This document shows, in pieces, positions 1 through 35,530 of a stretch of 64,000 bases of DNA. The notes beneath the pieces were generated by a model. The model did not search any database. It was not told where the DNA came from and saw only the letters and a list, made by a program, of their open reading frames with translations. Positions within the stretch are counted from its first letter, which is position 1, and every line of letters starts with the position of its first letter. The position numbers and the translations under genes were made by a program. The stretch lies in NCBI GenBank assembly GCA_963693365.1, contig CAVNZM010000013.1, positions 1,984,001 through 2,048,000 of the forward strand, in the 5' to 3' direction. This DNA is from Amoebidium appalachense. Lineage: Eukaryota; Ichthyosporea.

Positions 1-605
1 TCAGATGTAAAAGGAAAAATATTTTGTGGTCTTTAAGCTTTCTCTACGAGAGGATATATATGCGCATTGTATGGCCCGACTAGCGGCTGCCTGACCAGGG
101 GACCAAAAGGGACACATAACGTTGACGATTTAGGAAGGGTTTATCAGCGGGTGGTGTGTCGGTGGTCATTATGGGTGGTGAGTTCCTTGGGCTTCATGTA
201 GGGTTTTAAGCACTGAATGGGGGAAGGCACCTAAGCACCTAGAACTCAGTCGGCGAGTGCACGGTACAAGACTGCTGCAATGTTAATTAAGCAGCATGAA
301 GGGTTTAGATGGGTGCCCTGATGGTGACTGGGTGGACACAAACGGTATTTGTTTGTTCTGTTCTGGGTTGTGATTGTGGGATTCAATACGGTATAAGTTG
401 ATGCTCGAACGGCAGATTTTGATTGGTGGCTGTACAATGAGTTCTTGAGAGTTACTGTACACTGTTATACACGTGGTATGTCACCTTTGCATTTGGGCTT
501 GTGGAGACAAAAAACAGTGTGTGGTGGTGGTGGTGTTTTTGCTTAATTTCTTTCTTTTTTTATCTTCTTTTTTCTTTTCTTTTCTTTTCTTTCTTTTCTT
601 TTTTT

Positions 606-653
<48 letters not shown>

Positions 654-929
654 TAAAAGACAAGAGATAAATAGAGAGGAAGAGAGGAACACGGAGACAT
701 TTGGACTAACACAGATCGTGTCTGTATATGATAAAAGATACCCATAACGGCCTAGTAAGCCTTCGGTGTAGGTGTGCATTCAAAGGCACATAGCTAGGGT
801 GATCATCACACGTCTGAGTTTGTGCCAGAATCCAAATCGAAGTTCAGCAAAAGAGCAAAGGATCAAACCGTGCACATGTGCGTGCATGCGTGGTGGTAGT
901 TCGGGGAGGGGATGGGGTGGAGGGGGCAG

Positions 930-971
<42 letters not shown>

Positions 972-1064
972 CTGAAAAAACGGCATGGATTTATGCCAAA
1001 ACAGTTGTGTTGCCACATACATGTACATGCACACACTGCTGGCAGTAAAGTATAATGTTGAGGC
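1..1064. other. No gene recognised; poly-G tracts
   Basis: I see no convincing coding exon here. The stretch holds a T-rich run followed by about 44 G (609-652) and a second G run (930-971). Long reading frames through these runs encode only poly-Gly or poly-Pro and are not credible. The 3' end of the minus-strand receptor gene lies just to the right. Confidence 0.6.
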
Positions 1065-1070
1065 TTTATT
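1065..1070 (-). terminator. Polyadenylation signal of receptor gene
   Basis: On the minus strand this reads AATAAA, about 185 bases past the stop codon of the 7TM receptor gene (1254-1256). It is the first such hexamer I see downstream of that stop. Confidence 0.5.
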
Positions 1071-1253
1071 TAAACTTTTTAAATAAATATTCAGAATATT
1101 AATAGCGAGCACCGCACGATACTCTTGTGACTTTGTCCTCTAAATGTGTATATGTATTCATTCACCCACTCATGAAAAAAAACACAATAAGCTGCTTCAC
1201 TGTACAAAGCAGCTGTATACTTTTCTGCATTTCCGGGGCCCGAGATATTAACA

Positions 1254-5785
<4,532 letters not shown>

Positions 5786-8700
5786 CTGCCCACAGCCCAA
5801 ACCGCCGTCCCCATAGCGCAAAAAAGGAAAAAAAAAAAAAAAAAAAAAAAAAGAGCTCCAAATCGGACTCGACGAAGAAAACAATGGTAGATGTCAGAGG
5901 CCGCCTAGTTGCGATCAATAGACTAACTAAAGCGTATTGGTAAAGTAATTCAGACTGTTCAGTAGACTCTAGTTAAGTGATTAGGCACGAGAATCCTTTG
6001 TGTTTTCCTTCACTTTTACATGTGTTTTTTTTTCGTTCTTATACTGCAGCGAATGCATTTTGACCATGCTCCATTCAGAATTGTTTTTTTGGGGAGTCTT
6101 TCTAGTCTAACGGAATTAAAACCTCAAAGGAACCGCATATCCTAGCTGTAACCCGTTGTTCTAAAGGCAAAAAATAGAAAGAGAAACACAACATTTCACC
6201 CTCTTCGAAAATGATCTACTTCAAACACTCTGTGAGCACGAAGACGTACGTGTCCTCATACCCAGCCATTTTCTACACATAGAAGAGGGCGAAGGCTCCC
6301 ACTGACAGACACGGAGCACGTACGCGCAATGGCATAATGACGTTTTATTAGCCTTCGAACAGTGTGCGTGTGCGCGCCACCAGAACGGTTCAGGAAATTG
6401 CTTGAGCAGCCCGTGGTTTTGCCTTTGTAAGCGGGAACCCATAGTTACGGTTCAAATTCAAACGTGTTATTGCCTTGGGCGCTAAAAAAAAACACACGTC
6501 GACGGCATGTCACACGCGCTTAGCATCGTACACTACACACACATTGGCTGAAAACTGCATCCTACCATGCATTCTAACAAGAACACGTGGCACGACGTGA
6601 GACTCACATACCAACCTTTGTAACGTGCCTACTAAGTAAACGCGTGTCCTCGTGCAAGGCCAAACGTTCTAAAAATCCTTCAGATATTCTTCTCATACGC
6701 GTCAATTGATTCCTTCGAAGACGTTTTTTTTTTCTTTTTCTTTGCCTCCACTCCCTTCCCCGGGCCAGTCCTCCCCACACGCACACACACACACACACAC
6801 GACCTCCCGGGATCCCAACCACTCAAGCAGTCATCAACATATATGCATCATCAGCACCACCGGTACCAGAACAAAAAATCCAGCGAAGTGGGGGGAAAGT
6901 GGGGAAGGGCGGTGGGGGGTGGGGTGGGGTGGGGGGGGGGGGGGGGGGGGGGGGTGGCAAGGGGAAATAATGTGTGTTCCCAAGGGGGAAGACGGGAGGG
7001 GGGGAGGGGGGGGGGGGGGAGGAGGGGGAGGGGGGGAGGGGGGCTAAGGGCTGAATGATTGTGGTGGGGGGTGGGGGGGTGGGGGGAGGGGGGAGGGGGG
7101 GGGGGGGGGAGGGGGGGGGAGCGTGGATGGGAAGGGGGATCCCTAGGCCGGGGGGAGACACGACAGGGACCTGCTCATGCATGTACATGCATATGTGCGT
7201 GCGTCATGCAACGTCTGTCTACCGGGTGGTCAACGACAATCGATAATGCCACTGTCTATGGCACACGGAAAAATAGTTAAGGCTCACATGTTGCAATTGT
7301 GTATAAGTTCTCTGCTAAGTTACACTTTCATACATCGGTCACAATGCAAACCAGTTTTTACAGCCACCACAGACGCACATCGTGCACGCGGACGTGGCAC
7401 ATGCACATGTACACGCACGCACGCAAGCACACGCACACGCACGCACGCACGCACGTACGCACAACTTGATGCACACAGGCACACTCGCACACACGCACAC
7501 GCACACGCACGCACACACACACATGTGACACGTTGACAGCTCACGTGGACATCTTTAGGGTTGCTCGCTAGGGTTGGCGAGCACTGATGCGGCGCATCGG
7601 TCATTGCAGGAAACGCTCGCTGATTGGATTCAGAAATGACAGACACCAATCAGAACGCAAGTTGAATAGCACACGTTTTTCTAGTCTTGAAGTAGGTGAC
7701 CCAATCAGATCGCATACAATGCATTCCTGTACTTGATGATTACCAAATCGGTGTCTACGTTTCATGATAATGAGTTTTAATTATTTTTAACAAAAGATTA
7801 AAATATTGTAGATCTGTAAATGTTTTACTTTAGTCCTACGTTGAGTTATGAGTTTTGCCGCCGAGAGAGTGGCATACGGTATGTACCATGTGAACGAATC
7901 AGGTGCACGGCCGGGCTCAGCTGTGCCAGCTCAGCCCAGCTGACTGCTTCCCACGCGCGCCCTAAAAACACGAACAAAACCTCAGTCACTTGAGACATTG
8001 TTATTGTCAAAGCTCGCTCATGCAAATTCAGTGGTTAATTAATACATGATATTGAATATAAGGTCGTGTGACACAAGGAAACTCTTTGGGCGTAGAAAAA
8101 TATAATTAGGTCAAGGGTGATATTGATGATCTGGTTCGGAAACGCATCATAGGTGAAAGCTAAACGTAGAACGGTTGACCTACAAAACTGTTAGATCCCA
8201 AAGAGAAACCCACCGCAGGTGTAGTAACCAGAAGCCGAAGGATCAACTTATTTTTAGTGGTAAGTGGCAGTCAGAAAGCCACACATCGTACAACTGCATG
8301 TGTGTACCCTTCTCACACAGCTCCACCCATCCATACGCACATGTTCGCACGGATTTAAATGCTCGCCTGTGGGCTGTGATTTGAAGCGAGACACGCAAAA
8401 TAGCGCACGCTCATGTGAAGGCCAAATGATTGTCACGTGTAAATACACCCACGCACCCACGCACCCACCCACGCACTTTCACACGATCCTAGTGACATCC
8501 TACACACCTGCTCTCACACAAGTTGAAATAGCAAACACCCACCCAAACTGTGACACAAACAACAATGCAGGTGCAGGCAAACGCACACACATTTTTTCAA
8601 GCACACCGACAAAGACAGAAAATAAATGAGGGTTCATTCGATGCACGCAAGCGTAACACAAGCGTACCACTTGTCCACGTATGCACGCACGCACGCACAA

Positions 8701-8956
8701 ACTCACTCATTCACTCACTCACGCACACACACACACACGCACACGCCTTCGCGCATGCACACACACGGATGCACGCATACACACACGCACATGAAGAACT
8801 GCACACAAGCACGCACGCATATACCTACACACACACACACACACGTATACACTTACTTGAACAACACACACAATCACCAAGAGCTGTTGCGTGGAACACC
8901 CAGGCTCAACTACAACGACGTGTCTTTGCTCACAAGCACACATCCACGTGCACACA

Positions 8957-9019
<63 letters not shown>

Positions 9020-9489
9020 AAACACCCAATCACCCACTTACACATGCACACACACGCACACACCTACCCGTTGCTGCCCGCACACATGAATGCACTGCCC
9101 TAAGATCCTCCTCGCCTAAGCGTCTTACTACATAGAGCGCATCTCCCACCATGTCTTTTCTGAGCGATTGAGCAAAGGCATGTGCACACACAGAGAGGCA
9201 CGGATGTGACCATAGATGTGCACTCGCACCTATGGCCATACACTTTCGCACACACCGACACACATATTACCTGCAGGCAAGCACACAAAAGCTCACATCC
9301 CGCGCATTATGAGCATGCGCGGAAGCATCTTGCACATACAATCATACACATACACAAACATGGAGTCGTGCGCACATATAGCATGTTGTTTGAACGTTTG
9401 CCTTACAAGATACCAAGGCACTTCGGTTTTTGACGATCCTTAATCCAACCATCCCCCCTCCTCCGGCCCCCCTCCCTCAACTCCCCCGC

Positions 9490-9525
<36 letters not shown>

Positions 9526-9607
9526 CGCCCTCTTCCCCTTTTTACAGGACAGAACCACCAGCCTTCGTTCTAACCTCTTCCCCTGCCGCTTCCTTTCAAC
9601 AGATATC
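5786..9607. other. Intergenic or 5' regions between two divergent genes
   Basis: The receptor gene runs left and the RING/TRAF gene runs right, so both unseen 5' ends should lie here. 6200-6700 and 7550-8250 are ordinary unique sequence; the latter has several CCAAT/ATTGG words (about 7622, 7652 and 7690). 6900-7125 is G-rich; 7400-7530 and 8450-9070 are CA/CACG-rich with a (CA)n at about 8959-9016. I recognise no coding exon. A pyrimidine-rich acceptor-like site at 9590-9602, just before the first coding exon of the plus-strand gene, suggests an upstream non-coding exon in this interval. Confidence 0.5.
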
Positions 9608-23690
<14,083 letters not shown>

Positions 23691-23792
23691 ATTGGTCATG
23701 ATATTTGCCCCCCCTCTACCCCGCGTGTTTTTTTTTTTTGTCCGCATCATAAAAGGCAGAAACGGCCTTTATTCACACAGAGCACACAAACG
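23691..23792 (+). promoter_or_regulatory. Promoter and non-coding first exon of the methyltransferase gene
   Basis: An inverted CCAAT box (ATTGG, 23691-23695) lies about 55 bases upstream of a TATA-like CATAAAAGG (23747-23755). Some 35 bases on, a strong donor ACG|GTAAGT ends a presumed 5' untranslated exon at 23792. The matching acceptor is at about 24401-24402, in a (CA)9 context, 20 bases before the ATG. Confidence 0.6.
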
Positions 23793-24421
23793 GTAAGTCT
23801 ATTTCGCCACTTACTCCTTTCAAAGCCTTTCTTTTCAGGCCCTTTTCCCCTTACGTGATTCCCCCCTATACGAATCAGTTGCCAACAAGGTGAAAGATTT
23901 GTTAGTGTTCACTTGAAGGGGTGGTAGGCAAGGTGAAGTAACCCTGGTGAGAAGGCAGACAAAAAGACCTAGGCTGCTGATAAAAAAGAACTGGATGAGT
24001 GCCTCTTGAGCAGGTGAAAGGGGAACAGGAGGACTGCATCGGTTTTTGAGCTGAGGTCTTATTGAGATGAACGGATTTTCACTGGTGGGGCCAAGGGGAG
24101 GATGGTGGGGGGAGAGGGGGGGCAGGGAGAGGGAGGGCTTGAGCCTGGAGATGTTAATTGTTCTCTTTGCTTGACTCAGGGTAGATTCTGTGGCTTCTCG
24201 AAGAGAACAAAGAGCAAATGATTTTCTCATAAGTGGCCAACCTGGGTGCTGACGCCGTTCTTTTCTTTTACAACCCCGTTCCCACCTCTTCCGTTCTTCA
24301 TCTTCATGCCTGCTCCTTCAATGCCTCCCCCCTCCCTCATGCCATCCCCCTCCTGCTTCTCTTCACACGCGCCCGCGCGCACACACACACACACACAGGC
24401 AGACGGGTGTACTCCAGCAAA

Positions 24422-25199
24422 ATGAACTACCTAAACCTCGTCCAGAATGCGGGCGCCGCCTACCTGGTGACGGCGGCCATCTGCGTGCAGGTTTACGTCG
24501 GGCCCTCCTCTCTGCTGGGCTACCTGCTCTGCACGGCCGTCGTTCTTGCTCTCCCCCCCCTTGCCCTCCTGGCCGCCCTCTTTGTCTTCTCCATGGTGAT
24601 GAAGACATGGGCCGCTGCCGAGTGGCCCGAGAAGGAGATCGACCCCAAGCTTGCTGCCATTATCACGTTCAAGGATAAGGAGCTCGAGGCTGAGTCAGTC
24701 CTCCCTCCCCCCCCACTCCCCTCCTTGCCTCCCATACCCTCATCTCCCTCTATACTTCCGGCCCCTCTACTTATTCAAGCTCTCTTTCTCTTCCTATCCA
24801 CCCCCTCCCCCCCCTCCCCCCCCCCCCCCCGGACTCGCACGAACTCGTCTCCTTCTCTACTTGGCCTAGGCATTTCATACCAACCCCCCTTCTTAGGCAA
24901 ACCCTCCTTACGTCTCCTCCCCCTACCCTGCTGGACTCGAATACATTCATGCCCTGCTTTACTTTCCTTCACCATCTCACTATAACAGCCCCCACTCTTA
25001 GGCAAAGTATGTTCTTCTGCCTCTCGTCCCTCCCCCCTTCCCCCCCCCACCCCGTGTCCTTCTGCATGCTACACAGCTTTGTGCTTTCAGACACAGTTGC
25101 TTGCTTGACCAACCCCGGGAACGGGTGGTGCTCTTGTGTGCACCTCAAGCAACGGCTTTGTTGTACCCCCTCCCCCCTCCTTCCCCCCCCCCCCCCCTC

Positions 25200-25230
<31 letters not shown>

Positions 25231-26969
25231 ACTCGCACGCACACTTGCACAAGCACGGTTAAGTGCTGGTGCGATGCAATGGCATGGCTGCAACGTTATT
25301 GCTGTGCAGTTCACTTCTGGCCCCTTCTAGTGGTCACCTGGGCATGAGTGAGTTGTTTCTGGTCAGCGGCACATTCGGTAGTGGCAAGATGCACAGGGGA
25401 AAGTGGGAGGCTAGACACGGGGGGAACATAAATGTAAACGTTGAGCATGGTGGCTAGAGCGTCCTCTCCCGGAGACAGGAACTGACGATGTATCTGTTTG
25501 CGCAGGTACAAGGGCAAGAACATGCCCATGACGGTGTTCTACGAGGCCTACTTCAGCAAAAAGGTCGACGTCAACGGGGACATGTACGAGATCCTCAAGA
25601 ACAGCCGCGAGAAGCTGTTCCGCTTCTGCTTCACCTGGTACCACGTCAAGTACTTCTGCTTCCGTCTCATCCCCCAGGTATAAAATTACCCCCCTTACCA
25701 CCCGCTTCCCCCGGATACGAATTTCTCTCCCTCCCCCCCCCCCCCCCCTTCCTCCCCCCTCCCCCCCCCCCCCCCCCCCCCCCCTCCCTTCCCTGTCTTT
25801 CTCTCTGTGTGCGTCTGCATCATCCCCCAGGTCGAACCCTGTTCCCCCCCCCCCCCCCCCTTCTCCTCCTCCTCCCGGAGCAAAGCATTGATATTTGCAC
25901 ATATGCATTGTGTTGCTGTCATCCCCCTCCCTCCCTTCCCCCCTCTTTTCTTCACTGCACATAACTTACTGAAACGTTGGTCTGCCCGATTTCCCGTTCC
26001 GTCCTCCTCCTCCCCCGGCACCGTTTTCCCCCCAACCACCACCACACCCACCCAGCCAACCCCCTCCCCTCCCCCCTTCTTTCCCCTTACATCCTCTCTT
26101 CCCCTTGCACCTTCCTTGCCCCCCATCCCCACCCCCACCCTGTCTCTTCACCCTCACATCTTGCCACATCCCCTCCCTAACTCTTTCCCCCCCGTTTTTC
26201 CAGGCGCTGTGGCACAGCAAGAACATGGACGGCGACGAGGTCAAGGCCGTGTACAACCGCGGCAACGACTTCTACAACTGGTTCCTGGGCCCCACCATGG
26301 TCTACACCAGCGGCATGTACACAAACGAGGATGACTCCCTCGAGGTCGCACAGGTATGCACTGCACCTTTTACTAGTTCATGTCTCATGCACACGTGTTC
26401 TCTTTCACAGGCCTTTTGTGGAGGTTGACTCTTGTGAGCTCAACTATCTATGTGTGTTTACGGCGCTGTGTATCTCTCTCCCTCTCTCTCTCTCCCCCTC
26501 TCCTCCCCCCCCCCGTTGCCATCTGTCTTGTGTCCTGCCTCTGAATCAAGACACATGTGCACACACACACACCCTCCGCGTGCAATGCGAGCATGTGCAC
26601 ACAATGGTTGTTGTGTTTCCTTCCCTCCTTTCCTTATCCCGAAGTTAATTCTTCCCTGCCGCCGCCCTTTGGGAGGAACAGAAGCACACACAACTTTGTC
26701 ATACATTCACGCAAGGCAACAAGGCAGGTGCACACATATACCGGCAGTATCGTGTGCCGTTAGTGCACATGCACAAGGCGGACGATCCAGGCACCCAGCT
26801 TTGTGTACCCCCAGTAGCTCGCAAATGTGAAAATCGGCGCGCACGCAGCTCTAAACCCTGCCCCGCCCCGCCCCACCTCCGCAAGCGTGCGCGCCAGACA
26901 TACGCAGCCACACGCTTTCCGTCTCCCGCCCCCTCCCCTCAACCTTTGGGCAGCCACTTCCCCCCTTCT

Positions 26970-27000
<31 letters not shown>

Positions 27001-27535
27001 CCCACACCCCCCCCCCCCCCCCCCCTTCCCCTTCCGTGTCTGAATACAGGCCCTCCTTAGCATGCATTCTTTGTGTGTTGAACCCCTCCCCCCCCCCCCT
27101 CCCCGCGCCACCACCACCCTCCCTCCACCCATAATACTCACGCACACACTCACCGGTTCCCCTAACCAGCAACGCAAGATGGACGCCATCTGCCAGAAGC
27201 TGCAGCTCAAGCCCGGCATGACTCTGCTCGACATTGGCTGCGGCTGGGGCTCTCTGGTCCGCCACGCCAGCAAGAACTATGGTGCCAAGTCGTTTGGTGT
27301 GACCATCTGCAAGGAGCAGATTGCCTGGGGCAACGAGGGCATTGAGAAGGACGGAACTAAGGACCTGTGCACGGTCGAGCTGATGGACTACAGGGATATC
27401 CCCCTCAAGCAGTGGGATGTCATCAGGTGTGTGTGTGTGTGTGTGTGTGGACGTTGGGGATGAGTGTGTGGGTGGGTGGTGTGCACCATTGGGGTTGGAT
27501 GGATGTGTGCGTTAGTCTATGCACAGTTGTGAACA

Positions 27536-27570
<35 letters not shown>

Positions 27571-28156
27571 TTGTGCTTGTGCACCGGTTGGGTGTTTCGG
27601 CACGTGGAGAGAGGGATGGGGATGGAAGTGTGCATAGAATATGCGGGATTGTGAGCAGCCGTGTTTGAGTCTGCAGGTTCTAGAAATGAAGCAAGTGATT
27701 TTACTGTGGACATGGAGGGTGGTAGCTAGGGTAGAGCATTGTATTTGCGCCGTTGATTTGAGGGTAAATAAGGGGGCTTGGGGCCCACCGGGGGGAGAGG
27801 AGGGGAGACGGGCACGTGAAACAGCTGAGGCCACCATGGGGTGTAAGCTGATGTCCGTAGCAGACCTGCATCACCTATTCTCTACCCACAACACACGTGC
27901 ATGTATGCCAAGCCCTCAATACATCCCCCCCCCTCCCCCCCCCCCCCCCCCCTTCACACACACACAACACACACGCGCGCGCCTCCGCCCCCGGCCCACA
28001 CAAACACACCACACGCACATCGCACACACACACACACACTCGCTCACTCTCTCTCTCTCTCTCTTCGTCCTCTGTAAAGCATTCTTTATCCCGCATCCCC
28101 TCCCTCCCCCCTCCCGCCCTCCCCCCACCCCCCACCCTCCCCCCCGACCCCAAACA

Positions 28157-28199
<43 letters not shown>

Positions 28200-29473
28200 C
28201 GTACTTTCACTTGTGTGACGCATTCTAACAACCCCCCCTTTACAGCTGTGTTGAGATGGCCGAGCACGTGGGTGTGCTTCGCTTCCAGAACTTCCTGCAC
28301 ATGTGCTCGGACAGGCTCAAGGACGACGGCCTCTTCTACCTGCAGATTGCCGGCCTGCGTGCCCCCTGGCGCTTCGAGGACTTTGTCTGGGGCATCTTTA
28401 TGGGCACTTACATCTTCCCTGCTGCTGACGCCTCCTGCCCCCTCGGGTGTGTTATACTTTCTCTCTGTCCTGTGTGTGTATGTGTGTGCACGTCTGTCCC
28501 TCTCCTCCGTTTGTCCCCGTTCTGCCCCTTCCTCTCCCTTGGGCTCTTCACACACACACACACACACTCTCTCTCTCTCTCTCTCTCGCGATATATGTAT
28601 ATATCCCCTTCCCTCCCCACTTCCCCCGTCCCCGTCCCCTTCCCTCTTCTGCCCTTGCCCACCCTATCTGCTCCACAATACTCTCCCATCGCACTTGACT
28701 AAACCCTCACCCCCGTCTCTTGGGAGTTTAGCTCGTGTCCAGCAAGCCAACCCAGCCATCGAGAGCGCAACTTCTCTATCTGACAGCAATGTGGTGTGAG
28801 GCACTTTCAACCAACTTGTTCATTATTGTTCCGTATCAAACAAACCCGACAAGAACACTCACGTGCGCCGCGCGCTTACACAGTAACAATCTTTTGTTTT
28901 TCTCTTCGAGCCCCATCCGGGGGGTGTTCTATCAGTCACCAATTTCACCCAAGTGCGTATGCGGTGCAGCGTCTGTACCAGAGTTGCATTTTCCTACACA
29001 CTGTCATACGCCTTTTGAACACTTGGGATTGTGTGCCCGGTTTTTATGCATCGCGCGCACAGCTTGTAAGTGCTTTTGACAGGCAAGGTGTCTAGCACGC
29101 CAGCACAAGCTCTGTCTGGGCCACACTTGCCGGGTATCAGTTTTACTTGGGTGTGGGAAAACGCGGACACACATCCACGATCTCATCTACCACCAACTTG
29201 CTCTTTTTGAGAATATGCACAAAATCATTATGGCTACGTGCTGATCAACCACCATCCAACACTTTGATTGGACACGTCCAGAGTCTTGTAAAGTTTGGAA
29301 AGAGTCTTGTAAAAAAAATTGGAAGACAATGGCACGTCGCAGGTGTTGGTGTCGTCTATCAGCGACCATGATTCAGCACGCTTAGGTGACAAGAGCTTTT
29401 CTATGGACCATTCATTCGACGACATTCAATCACAAGCGCGAGCGCTGACACCCCTTTCTCTCCTCTTTTGCCT

Positions 29474-29523
<50 letters not shown>

Positions 29524-30570
29524 CCCCCACACACACACACACACATACACATACACATGCACACAAAACACACACACGCACACATTGTGGATGAGCTCTG
29601 TCCATTAACTCTACATGGATACTCTTTGCGAGTGCATGGCTCTCTCCATTGTGTTGTCTAGCATGGACATGTACTTTGCACTCCATACCACACTCAAACC
29701 TCAACCCAGCCCTTCCCTTTCCTTTCCTTTCCTTTCCCTTCCTTCCCATTTTCCCTCCTGTTTGTGTCCACCGCACTATATACATCGTTCTAAACCTCTT
29801 TTTTTTTCCCATCAGGTTTGTTGTGAACCAGGTTGAGGCTGCCGGGTTCGAGGTGCACCACATCCAGAACGTGGGGATCCACTACTCGATCACGCTTAAG
29901 CAGTGGTACGACAACTGGGTCAAGAACGAGAAGGAGATCAAGGCCAAGTACGGCGAATGGTGGTTCCGCCTGTGGGTCATCTTCCTCTCGTGGTCCTCCA
30001 TCATCGCATCCCAGGTAGCCTTCTGCTTCCATTTTTCTCCGGCTTTTCTTTTCTTTTCTGTTGTGCTAACTTTCCTTTCCTTTGTCGTGTGTGGTGTGCT
30101 GGGGGGGGGGGGGGATGTAGGCAATACTACGTGTGATGAACAGAACCCCCCAACCCTCCTGCTCAAAAAACGCACATACAAGTCTGTGCCAAACTAAACT
30201 AAAGGGAACAAAAGTGCAGGCAAACATTCACGTGCACACGCGCGCGCGCGCACACACACACCAATACGTCCATCATCCCCCAAGCCTCTCTCCCCCCCCC
30301 CCCCCCCCCCACACCACCACCACCACCCCCACACACACGGCACACACACACACACACACACCACAACCACCACCAACTCACCGAATATGACTCTTCAACT
30401 CTACCATGCCACTTACACATACACATGGATTCACCCACCCCTTTCTACCCCCACAGGGCTCGTCCACGTGCTGGCAGATTGTGCTGCACAAGAACAAGAA
30501 CGAGACCAACCGCAAGCGCTACATCGGTAAGGTCCAGTACGGTATCCCGGAGCCAAAGGTGGCCCCCTAA
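24422..30570 (+). CDS. Sphingolipid C9-methyltransferase-like enzyme (cyclopropane-fatty-acid synthase family), 7 coding exons
   Basis: Predicted to transfer a methyl group from S-adenosylmethionine to the sphingoid base of glucosylceramide at a membrane; the substrate is inferred from resemblance to the fungal enzyme. Exons: 24422-24693, 25506-25677, 26204-26353, 27170-27426, 28246-28446, 29816-30014, 30457-30570; all phases agree (454 residues, slightly shorter than fungal C9-methyltransferases). Residues 10-26 and 32-60 form two N-terminal membrane segments, typical of the C9 enzymes and absent from bacterial cyclopropane synthases. The NDFYNWFLGPTMVYTSG block and motif I LDIGCGWG (218-225) are family hallmarks; MDYRDIP and the CVEMAEHVG block follow. 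Exons are GC-rich in third positions, unlike the flanks. Intron 4 opens with (GT)n and later has (CA)n near its acceptor. A cyclopropane-fatty-acid synthase role on phospholipids is the main alternative. Confidence 0.85.
27427..28197. repeat. Intron 4 with (GT)n near the donor and (CA)n near the acceptor
   Basis: (GT)n begins in the donor itself (27427-27448) and recurs at 27540-27564. (CA)n lies at 28159-28197, less than 50 bases from the acceptor at 28244-28245. Between are CT- and C-rich stretches. Confidence 0.85.
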
Positions 30571-31240
30571 ACACATGCAAATTTCAGAGAAATTTTGCTG
30601 TAATTTTCAAGTCGAGACTATGTTAGTTAGGGTGTGAGACACTGTGTCTATTTTGTTTAATTCAGCTTTTTTTATCCGGTTTTGGTGTATTTTTTCTTCG
30701 AGCATTTATGATTTAAGCTATTTATCGCACGGCGTGGCACGGATATAACCCGTTTGATTGGTTGTAAACTGTGACGTGCGTGTGTGCGTGCGCGACAAGT
30801 ACGCACGTATCATGTAGATATAACCGGTTATCCCAAGGATGATAACCTTTGAAGTTATCTCATGGATATTCTTTCATACCATGTCTTGTTTTTTTTTGGT
30901 TTTTTCCTCCCCGTATTCCAAGTTCCAATGTGTGTACATGTTATAGTTCGAACCCTGCTCGTATCCGAGGCACCCAATCACCAACAGTCTTCATATGTTG
31001 TGTTGATGAGGGGATCCAATTGGATTTTGCCGCGAAGCGTTGTTCCCCGAATGCCGTTCTGAAAGACATTTCGAAGGCTGGCCCTCTCTCTCTGTTTTTT
31101 TGCAAGTGTGTCTCGTTCCTTGCCCGGCTGCAAGTGGCTTTGTGTTTTTCCCGGTGGTTTAAGTTTTGCGTTTTGTCCAAACCAAATACTGTCCGGGGGA
31201 CATCGGTGTGATGTTCACCGCGAGAGCCGAGTGAGTGTTC

Positions 31241-31246
31241 AATAAA
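31241..31246 (+). terminator. Candidate polyadenylation signal of the methyltransferase gene
   Basis: AATAAA lies about 670 bases past the stop codon at 30570; no closer canonical hexamer was seen. The 3' untranslated region would be long, so the assignment is tentative. Confidence 0.35.
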
Positions 31247-31299
31247 AGGTTTGATACCTTTCAAAGCTTGCAAATGACTCAGACGCACTTGCGATCGAT

Positions 31300-34660
<3,361 letters not shown>

Positions 34661-34661
34661 A

Positions 34662-35127
34662 GGGCTCAACCATATCGGCAGAGTCAACTTGCAAAAAGCA
34701 GAATTATTCTGCAAAAGCGGAATTGTTCTGCAAACAGCAGAATTATTCTGCAAACGCAGAATCACTCTGCTTTAGCAGAATTCTTCTGCTTTTAGCAGAA
34801 TTTTCCCGCAAAGAGCAGAATTATAATTATTCTGCTTTCCAAAGCAGAGTAGTTCTGCTTTTAGCGGAACAATTCTGCTTTTAGCAGAATAATGCTTTTA
34901 GCGGAACAATTCTGCTTTTAGCGGAATAATTCTGCTTTTAGCGGAATAATTCTGCTTTTAGCAGATTGATTCTGCTTTCGCAGAATAATTCTGCTTTTGC
35001 TGAATAATCATATGGCTATTCTGCTTTTAGCAACTGCTTTTATTTGAATGCTTTTTACCGAATAATTCTGCTTTTTGCAGAATAATTCTGCTCGGAGCCA
35101 GTTGACTCAGCCGATGTGGTTGAACCC
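34662..35127. mobile_element. Palindromic GCAGAA-array element, copy 1
   Basis: Terminal inverted repeats of about 28 bp (GGGCTCAACCATATCGGC at left, its complement ending at 35127) enclose about 400 bp made almost wholly of GCAGAAT/ATTCTGC words joined by TTTTAGC. The left half is mostly GCAGAATTATTCTGC and the right half AATTCTGCTTTTAGC, so the whole element can fold back on itself. TA precedes it; the base pair after it is TT, probably a decayed TA. No coding capacity. Confidence 0.8.
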
Positions 35128-35530
35128 TTTTTGTGTGTGTGTGCCAGTGTCGGTGCCAGTGAGTGTGTCTGTGCGTGACTTTTTGTGGGTGTGTGCGCGC
35201 GCATATATTAAGTCGCACGATTCCACGCTACGTCTCTGAGCGTCTGCGTTTCTGTCGGCCTGTGCGACTACCCGTTTTTACGCTTTTTTTATTTGCCACG
35301 ATACTCGTGTGGGCTCGAGCTCACTTAGGTTTTATGAAAATATTGCTCTGCCACGGTATTAATCTCAACTAAATGCTACAGGGTCATATATACGAGCTGT
35401 TATTAATGTATAGGCGGTGTTAAAGTTATAAATTTTTCAGGCAATTCATCTCATTATGCTAGGACACTATCTGCTATGAATCGTTGGGAAAGCGAAACAC
35501 TACTATTTATCTATCTATTTCTGTCTACTC

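Noticed and set aside
23835-24230. 131-residue minus-strand frame in the methyltransferase 5' intron
   Set aside because: No domain or promoter evidence, and it lies antisense in an intron between a clear donor and acceptor.
30940-30970. tRNA-like T-loop GTTCGAACCC
   Set aside because: No matching acceptor, D or anticodon stem is present upstream at the right spacing.
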